This document shows, in pieces, positions 5,830-8,627 of a stretch of DNA of 8,627 bases. The stretch is taken from the NCBI GenBank assembly GCA_937944075.1, contig CALDZZ010000015.1, positions 1-8,627 of the forward strand, written 5' to 3'. The notes below the pieces were generated by a model. It saw only the letters and a list, made by a program, of their open reading frames with translations, made no database searches and had not been told where the DNA came from. The DNA is from an uncultured Rhizobiaceae group bacterium (lineage in GTDB: Bacteria; Pseudomonadota; Alphaproteobacteria; Rhizobiales; Rhizobiaceae). A program made the translations under genes and the position numbers. Positions within the stretch are counted from its first letter, which is position 1, and each line of letters opens with the position of its first letter.

Positions 5830-7395
5830 ATGAAACTGAGCGCTGAAAATACAGATCAACCGGATATGCTTCGTGTCAGCAAACTTACCAAATACTATGG
5901 TGATTTTGCTGCGAACCAGGATATTGATTTCAATATAAAGCCTGGTGAAATTCATGCGCTGCTTGGTGAAAATGGTGCTGGCAAGTCTACCCTTGTTAAA
6001 ATCCTTTATGGTTCCTTGCAGCCGACATCCGGTGACATATTCTGGAATGAAAAAGCAGTAGAGACTCCCACACCATCTAATGCGAGAAAACTTGGTATTG
6101 GAATGGTCTTTCAGCATTTTTCATTGTTTGAGGCGCTTAGCGTTTCAGAGAATATTGCATTATCCCTTTCCTCTGAACATACGATTGAAGAAATTACACA
6201 GCGTGCGACCAGACTTTCCAAACGATATGGTTTGCCGCTCAATCCGGATGCCCTGGTAGGTGACTTGTCAGTCGGGGAACGACAGCGCGTTGAGATTGTT
6301 CGTTGTCTAATGCAAAATCCTGATTTGATAATCCTTGATGAACCTACATCGGTCCTGACCCCCCAGGAAGCTGAAAGCCTTTTTGAGACATTGGATATCC
6401 TGAAAAAGGAAGGTCGTTCGATTTTGTTTATTTCGCATCGTCTGGAAGAGGTGAGGCGCCTTTGTGATCGTGCAACCATCCTCAGGTTTGGGAAAGTCAT
6501 TGCCACCTGTGAACCTGCAGCAGAAACAGCTGCCAGCATAGCACGCATGATGGTCGGCAGTGATGTCAACTTGGTTGAAAAAGAAATTACGAAATCTGAT
6601 AATCAGGTTCTTCTAAAAGTGAGTTCACTTTCCCAATCTGCAGCAACGCCATTTTCCATACCGCTCAAGGATATCAATCTAAGTGTCAGAGCTGGTGAGA
6701 TTTTAGGCGTTGCCGGTATAGCCGGTAATGGTCAATCGGAATTATTCGACGCCATTTCTGGTGAAACCTCCGCAATAAAAGCTGAAAATATTGAAATTCG
6801 ATCCAAACGGGTTGGCAAACTATCCATCAACGAACGCAGGCAAATGGGGGCTGCCTTCATACCCGAAGAACGGCTTGGACATGGGGCCGTTTCTGATTTT
6901 ACCCTGAGTGACAACATGCTGTTGGCGAGACATCAATCTGATGCTGTTGCTTTCAAAAAACTTGGTAAAATCGGAATGATCTGGCGCGACATGGTTGATA
7001 AAGCTACAAAACGTGTTTGTGATGTCATGGACGTTAGAAAGGCGGAGGTAAACCCGAGATCAACGTCTCTTTCAGGTGGTAACCTTCAAAAATTTATCAT
7101 AGGGCGAGAACTGGATAGACAACCATCCATCCTGGTGATCAATCAACCGACCTGGGGCGTGGATGCTGGTGCTGCTTCTTATATTCGTCAAGCAGTGGTG
7201 AACCTGGCAAAATCAGGGTCTGCTGTCCTGATTATTTCACAGGATCTGGATGAGATATTTGAACTGTCTGACAAGATTGCAGTAATGTTTGATGGGCATT
7301 TGTCACAAGCCCACGATGCACAGTCGATTACACGTGAAGAAATCGGCTTGCTGATGGCGGGTGTTGAAAACAGCGAGAACAAAAATGCAGCCTGA
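5830..7395 (+). CDS. BMP/NupO-type ABC transporter ATP-binding protein (nucleoside or simple sugar import)
   Basis: Energises import through the two permeases encoded next to it. The 521-residue protein has two fused nucleotide-binding domains. The first is intact: Walker A GENGAGKST (46-54), Q-loop Q95, signature LSVGE (146-150), Walker B LIILDE (166-171) and H-loop H203. The second is degenerate as is usual for sugar and nucleoside ATPases of this type: the Walker A position reads GIAGNGQSE (296-304) with Q302 in place of lysine, the signature LSGGN (414-418) is kept, and the Walker B region NQPTWGVD has Q439 at the catalytic glutamate. PEERLGHG (345-352) and QPTWGVD match YufO/NupO rather than RbsA or XylG. 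ATG 5830 is preferred over the overlapping TTG at 5827; the ribosome binding site is poor. The stop overlaps the next gene by 11 bases. The exact substrate is unproven. Confidence 0.92.
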   Translation: MKLSAENTDQPDMLRVSKLTKYYGDFAANQDIDFNIKPGEIHALLGENGAGKSTLVKILYGSLQPTSGDIFWNEKAVETPTPSNARKLGIGMVFQHFSLFEALSVSENIALSLSSEHTIEEITQRATRLSKRYGLPLNPDALVGDLSVGERQRVEIVRCLMQNPDLIILDEPTSVLTPQEAESLFETLDILKKEGRSILFISHRLEEVRRLCDRATILRFGKVIATCEPAAETAASIARMMVGSDVNLVEKEITKSDNQVLLKVSSLSQSAATPFSIPLKDINLSVRAGEILGVAGIAGNGQSELFDAISGETSAIKAENIEIRSKRVGKLSINERRQMGAAFIPEERLGHGAVSDFTLSDNMLLARHQSDAVAFKKLGKIGMIWRDMVDKATKRVCDVMDVRKAEVNPRSTSLSGGNLQKFIIGRELDRQPSILVINQPTWGVDAGAASYIRQAVVNLAKSGSAVLIISQDLDEIFELSDKIAVMFDGHLSQAHDAQSITREEIGLLMAGVENSENKNAA

Positions 7396-8497
7396 TTTCA
7401 GCATCCGACTTGAAAAACGTGGAGAAGCCTCGGCATTTTTCTCGGTTTTCTCACCCTTGATAGCCTTGGTCCTCATGCTTTTTGTAGGAGGAGTGCTTTT
7501 TGCGATTATGGGACATAATCCGCTTAATGCACTCTATATTTATTTTGTCGAACCGCTCACGGATACCTGGTCACTCCACGAATTAGCCATCAAGGCAGCG
7601 CCACTTATTCTGATTGCAACGGGTCTGAGCCTGTGTTTTCGTTCTGGCAATTGGAATATCGGTGCAGAGGGGCAGTTCATTATTGGGGGTATCGCAGGCG
7701 CTACACTTCCTGTTTTCTTTCCCCAATACACCAGTTTTTCGATTCTGCCACTCATGATAATTTTTGGTGTTCTGGGCGGCATGGCATGGGCTTTCATTCC
7801 AGCGTATCTGAAGAACCGATTTGGCACGAACGAAATCCTGACTTCCCTTATGTTGGTTTATGTGGCTGAACTATTGTTGGACTGGATTGTCAGAGGGCCT
7901 TACAGAAACCCGCAAGGATTTAACTTTCCTGGGTCTGTGAGCTTTTCAGAATGGCAGATTTTGCCTGAGATGCTTGCCTCCGGGCGCGCGCACTACGGAT
8001 TTCTGTTTGCCATTCTGGGTGTCATCATCGTCTGGTTCATGCTTTCAAAGACCATGAAGGGATTTGAAATTCAGGTTATCGGCCAAGCACCAAGGGCAGG
8101 GCGTTTTGCCGGTTTTTCTCCCAAACGCACAACACTTTTTGTTTTCTTGCTATCTGGCGCCTTCGCCGGATTGGCCGGAATAGCTGAAGTCTCCGGTGCC
8201 ATACAACAATTACGCCCCTCTATTTCACCTGGATATGGATTTACCGCCATTATTGTTGCCTTTCTTGGGCGTCTTAATCCCTTGGGCATCTTTGCAGCGG
8301 GGCTTGTTCTTGCACTTTCCTATCTTGGTGGTGAGGCTGTGCAAATCTCACTTAACATGACTGACAAGATTGCGAGTGTGTTTCAGGGACTGTTACTCTT
8401 TTTTGTCTTGGGATGTGACACGCTTATTCACCACAAGATCAGTTTTGGCAGATCCTGGTTCTTTGTTGGAAAGGATGTAAGTCATGGGTCTGTTTGA
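7385..8497 (+). CDS. ABC transporter permease, NupP/YufP type (branched-chain permease family)
   Basis: First transmembrane subunit of the nucleoside or simple-sugar importer, of the BPD_transp_2 family. From the ATG at 7385 it has 370 residues, starting with a short basic cytosolic end (R8, K11, R12) and a first helix at about 22-43. About eight to ten hydrophobic segments follow. Family signatures are APLILIATGLSLCFRSGNWN with IGAEGQFIIGG in the first third, RFGTNEILTSLML, the cytosolic coupling region GFEIQVIGQAPRAGRFAGFS, and a late SPGYGFTAIIVAFLGRLNP segment. An upstream in-frame GTG at 7361 would add eight residues inside the ATPase gene; 7385 fits the family better. Its start overlaps the ATPase stop by 11 bases and its end overlaps the next permease by 14 bases, which implies translational coupling. 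Confidence 0.93.
   Translation: MQPDFSIRLEKRGEASAFFSVFSPLIALVLMLFVGGVLFAIMGHNPLNALYIYFVEPLTDTWSLHELAIKAAPLILIATGLSLCFRSGNWNIGAEGQFIIGGIAGATLPVFFPQYTSFSILPLMIIFGVLGGMAWAFIPAYLKNRFGTNEILTSLMLVYVAELLLDWIVRGPYRNPQGFNFPGSVSFSEWQILPEMLASGRAHYGFLFAILGVIIVWFMLSKTMKGFEIQVIGQAPRAGRFAGFSPKRTTLFVFLLSGAFAGLAGIAEVSGAIQQLRPSISPGYGFTAIIVAFLGRLNPLGIFAAGLVLALSYLGGEAVQISLNMTDKIASVFQGLLLFFVLGCDTLIHHKISFGRSWFFVGKDVSHGSV
8471..8475 (+). promoter_or_regulatory. Shine-Dalgarno of the second permease
   Basis: AAGGA lies 8 bases before the ATG at 8484, inside the last codons of the first permease gene. It supports this start despite the 14-base overlap. Confidence 0.65.
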
Positions 8498-8627
8498 AGC
8501 TATTTTGCTAACGGTATTTACTGCTGCAACGCCACTCCTGATTGCCGCTTTGGGGGAATTGGTAACCGAACGCTCCGGGGTTTTGAACCTTGGTGTTGAA
8601 GGCATGATGATCATGGGCGCTGTGGCT
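8484..8627 (+). CDS. ABC transporter permease, NupQ/YufQ type (3' end outside window)
   Basis: Second transmembrane subunit of the same importer, cut by the right window edge after 48 codons with no stop. The visible part begins MGLFEAILLTVFTAATPLLI, a first hydrophobic segment, and continues with ALGELVTERSGVLNLGVEGM and MIMGAV. The ERSGVLNLGVEGMM segment is a hallmark of the second permease in NupOPQ/YufOPQ and BMP-family systems. It overlaps the first permease by 14 bases in another frame and has a good Shine-Dalgarno at 8471-8475. Membrane topology and total length cannot be judged here; related proteins are around 300 residues. Confidence 0.9.
   Translation, partial: MGLFEAILLTVFTAATPLLIAALGELVTERSGVLNLGVEGMMIMGAVA

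Noticed and set aside
6715..6745. Degenerate second ATP-binding site in the ABC ATPase as a sign of gene decay
   Set aside because: Loss of the Walker A lysine and catalytic glutamate in the second domain is the normal state for this family, and the frame is intact.

Overview
The window looks like a stretch of core chromosome from an alphaproteobacterium, most likely of the order Hyphomicrobiales (Rhizobiales). The evidence is a rhizobial-type phosphatidylcholine synthase, two invasion-associated locus B (IalB) family proteins, an alphaproteobacterial HspQ, a UbiH/UbiF-family hydroxylase and a YejA-type peptide-binding protein. Base composition is moderately AT-leaning by eye, so a lower-GC (perhaps marine or host-associated) member of the order is plausible; the genus cannot be named from this sequence. 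I see no transposase, integrase, tRNA, rRNA, CRISPR array, phage or toxin-antitoxin gene, and no defence system. Gene density is high and no stretch over 300 bases lacks a gene.

Left part (1-3330): a minus-strand gene for a YejA-like periplasmic peptide-binding protein reads out of the window to the left. A 184-base gap separates it from a divergent plus-strand pair of tandem IalB-family genes, both secreted and sharing the same four-cysteine pattern. The gap holds a small dyad and a hairpin that displays the Shine-Dalgarno sequence of the first ialB-like gene. A perfect 38-base palindrome with flanking A and T runs ends the pair and probably also terminates the opposing hspQ.

Middle (3330-5765): on the minus strand, a UbiH/UbiF-family FAD monooxygenase gene (ubiquinone biosynthesis) is followed after 64 bases by hspQ. 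Divergent from them is pcs, which makes phosphatidylcholine from CDP-diacylglycerol and choline. The gap between the hydroxylase gene and pcs has a convincing minus-strand promoter (TTGACA, 18-base spacer, TATATC) placed back to back with a weaker plus-strand one. These promoters, together with Shine-Dalgarno positions, argue for later starts than the longest open frames for both genes.

Right part (5830-8627): three overlapping plus-strand genes encode a BMP/NupO-P-Q (YufO-P-Q) type ABC importer for nucleosides or simple sugars: a double-domain ATPase, a first permease, and a second permease cut off by the window edge. No substrate-binding protein gene lies directly upstream, where pcs sits instead.

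Everything recognisable belongs to a known family. The items most worth a second look are regulatory (divergent promoters, the hairpin-displayed Shine-Dalgarno, the bidirectional terminator) and the diverged IalB pair.
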